Origin: CAZMNY01 sp964567745
GTDB taxonomy: Bacteria > Planctomycetota > Planctomycetia > Pirellulales > Pirellulaceae
Length of the DNA: 64,000 bases
Direction of reading: 5' to 3'
Assembly (NCBI GenBank): GCA_964567745.1
Contig: CAZMNY010000010.1
Coordinates: forward strand, 118,241 to 182,240
Below, piece by piece: positions 62,560-64,000 of the stretch; positions within the stretch are counted from its first letter, which is position 1; each line of letters opens with the position of its first letter. The notes beneath the pieces are model-generated. The model did no database searches. It saw nothing but the letters and a program-made list of their open reading frames with translations, and had not been told where the DNA came from. The position numbers and the translations under genes were made by a program.

Positions 62560-63936
62560 ATGCTTTCGCTGACAGGTCGCGGAGAATCGCACACGTGCAA
62601 TGGATTGACGCGCCGAGATTTCATGCAAGTCGGAACGCTGGGCGCGCTGGGGTTCGGTTTGCCTCAATATCTTGCGGCCAAAGAAGCGAACGGCGTCAAG
62701 GGCGAGCATGACGATCGCGCCGCGATCATGATCTTTAATCTGGGAGCGCCGAGTCATCTCGATACGTTCGACATGAAGCCGGAGGCGCCGGCCGAAATTC
62801 GCGGCCCGTTTAAACCGATTCAAACCGCCTCTCCGGAATTTCAACTCTCCGAGCTGTTGCCGCTGCACGCGAAAGTTGCCGACAAGTTTTCCTTGGTCCG
62901 TAGCGCGTACCACAACGGCGCTGCCGTTCACGACGCCGGTTGGCAGATGATGCAAACCGGCCGTCTGTTCACCGGCGGCGTCGACACTCCGCATATTGGT
63001 TCGGCCGTCTCCTATTTGCGAGGCCGCAAGACCGACCTTCCGCCACACGTCGTGCTTCCCGAAACGATGGGTCGCGGCGGTGGCAATCTTCCCAATGGTC
63101 AAGCGGGCGGATTTCTCGGCAAGGCTCACGATCCGTTCGCCTTAATGGCTGACCCTTCCAAGCCAAAATTCAAAGTGCCCGACTTGCTTCCGCCGCCCGA
63201 CCTCGGACAGGCGAGGCTCGATCGCCGGCGGCGGATGCGAGATATCGTGGATCAGACGGTGAAGAATTTCGAGGCGACGGAAAACGCGAAGTTGCTCGAT
63301 GGCAACTTTCAAGCCGCCTATCGCTTGATGACGAGCACCCAGGCGCGTGAGGCTTTCGATCTGAGCAAGGAAACAAAGAAAGTTCGCGAACGATACGGCA
63401 TGACTCGCTTTGGCCAGTGTTGCTTGCTCGCTCGACGCCTGATCGAATCCGGAGTCCGCTTTGTTACGATCAACACGTTCCTGACCGTGTTCGATGAAAT
63501 CACTTGGGACATCCACGGCTCAAAACCGTTTACCTCGATCGAGGGAATGAAGAATATCGTCGCGCCGATGTATGACCAGGCTTACAGCGCCCTGATCGAA
63601 GACCTCTTTGACCGCGGCATGTTGGGCAAGACGCTCGTCTGTAACCTGGCCGAATTCGGGCGAACGCCGCGAGTCAATCCGGCCGGCGGTCGCGACCACT
63701 GGCCTCAATGTTTTTCAGTTTACTTCGCGGGCGGCGGCATTCGCGGCGGCCAGGCTGTCGGTGCGAGCGACCCGATCGGCGGAGTGCCGGCGGATCGCCC
63801 GACCGGACCAGCCGAGGTGGCGGCAACCATATTCAAGTCACTCGGATTCGATCTGGAAACGCATTTACCCGGTCCGGCAGGCAGGCCCTACCCGCTTGTT
63901 GATTTCGGCACCCATGAAGTCAAAGAGCTCTTTTGA
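62560..63936 (+). CDS. DUF1501 family Tat-exported protein
   Basis: 458 residues from the ATG at 62560. A twin-arginine leader (LTRRDFMQVGTLGALGFGL) precedes a DUF1501 domain related to sulfatase/phosphatase-like hydrolases. It has FNLGAPSHLDTFDMKPEAP, VRSAYHNGAAVHD, and EFGRTPRVNPAGGRDHWPQ near the end. DUF1501 proteins are strikingly abundant in planctomycetes, often beside DUF1549/1553 cytochrome-like genes; those would lie beyond the window. TGA at 63934-63936 is in a normal place. Confidence 0.93.
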   Translation: MLSLTGRGESHTCNGLTRRDFMQVGTLGALGFGLPQYLAAKEANGVKGEHDDRAAIMIFNLGAPSHLDTFDMKPEAPAEIRGPFKPIQTASPEFQLSELLPLHAKVADKFSLVRSAYHNGAAVHDAGWQMMQTGRLFTGGVDTPHIGSAVSYLRGRKTDLPPHVVLPETMGRGGGNLPNGQAGGFLGKAHDPFALMADPSKPKFKVPDLLPPPDLGQARLDRRRRMRDIVDQTVKNFEATENAKLLDGNFQAAYRLMTSTQAREAFDLSKETKKVRERYGMTRFGQCCLLARRLIESGVRFVTINTFLTVFDEITWDIHGSKPFTSIEGMKNIVAPMYDQAYSALIEDLFDRGMLGKTLVCNLAEFGRTPRVNPAGGRDHWPQCFSVYFAGGGIRGGQAVGASDPIGGVPADRPTGPAEVAATIFKSLGFDLETHLPGPAGRPYPLVDFGTHEVKELF

Positions 63937-63945
63937 TCTCGCACT

Positions 63946-64000
63946 TGCCCCCGCCGCCCACCCTCCCCCCCACCCCCGGACCAACCCCCGCCCCCCACAC
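63946..64000. other. C-rich terminal tract, probable contig-end artefact
   Basis: After the DUF1501 stop, the last ~50 bases contain almost only C, with some A and G and hardly any T after 63967. Runs reach seven C. No other part of the window has such composition. It looks like low-quality or artefactual sequence at the end of a contig. Confidence 0.6.

Overview
The window reads as a chromosomal segment of a planctomycete (phylum Planctomycetota). The evidence is the gene repertoire: a DUF1501 protein with a twin-arginine leader, genes of tetrahydromethanopterin (H4MPT)-linked C1 transfer (mch, an ATP-grasp ligase, ftr), an EF-G resembling the spirochaete/planctomycete/delta type, secreted HEAT and TPR proteins, a Ser/Thr kinase beside an FHA-cyclase, and many short lipoproteins of unknown role. 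I cannot fix the genus. No prophage, CRISPR array, rRNA or tRNA was seen. The last ~50 bases are an extreme C-rich tract that looks like a low-quality contig end.

Layout. 0-9 kb: an unknown protein, an exported methyltransferase with a zinc-ribbon gene, ilvE, a lolD/lolC-type lipoprotein-release ABC pair, lysS, and a secreted amidohydrolase. 9-13 kb: a membrane Ser/Thr kinase with an extracytoplasmic sensor region, followed by an FHA-GAF-class III cyclase; this is the most distinctive signalling module here. 13-21 kb: a histone-deacetylase-like hydrolase, two large exported proteins, and a GntP-type permease with unusual extra regions followed by a small membrane protein. 21-25 kb: an oleC-like AMP ligase, an ATP-grasp ligase and mch. 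25-31 kb: a DtxR/MntR-type regulator, then the SRP RNA-dnaX-ybaB-recR block and rpoN. 31-38 kb: PH-domain protein, nrdR, fumC, a TPR protein, an EF-G and a zinc-ribbon protein. 38-45 kb: secreted HEAT and transglutaminase-like proteins, a mini-lipoprotein, an alpha/beta hydrolase, a class IV aminotransferase and a lone GspF-like protein. 45-50 kb: tyrA-purL-purQ. 50-60 kb: a frameshifted gene, a TolC-like lipoprotein, an unknown secreted protein, a His/Trp/Cys-rich PDZ protein, and a MacA/MacB-like export operon. 60-64 kb: ftr, a coiled-coil protein and the DUF1501 protein.

Non-coding signals of note are three short inverted-repeat elements with CTAG ends at 16.2, 18.6 and 38.0 kb. Two are identical over 108 bp in opposite orientation, and two of the three supply the TAG stop codon of an adjoining gene. 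Others are an SRP RNA with a UAAC-type apical loop, an A9 run in dnaX set to give a short gamma form by slippage, a 16-bp tandem repeat upstream of oleC, a strong terminator after the PDZ gene, and a 14-bp perfect hairpin between the TPR gene and fusA. Two genes look broken by one extra T in a T run, from mutation or from homopolymer sequencing error.
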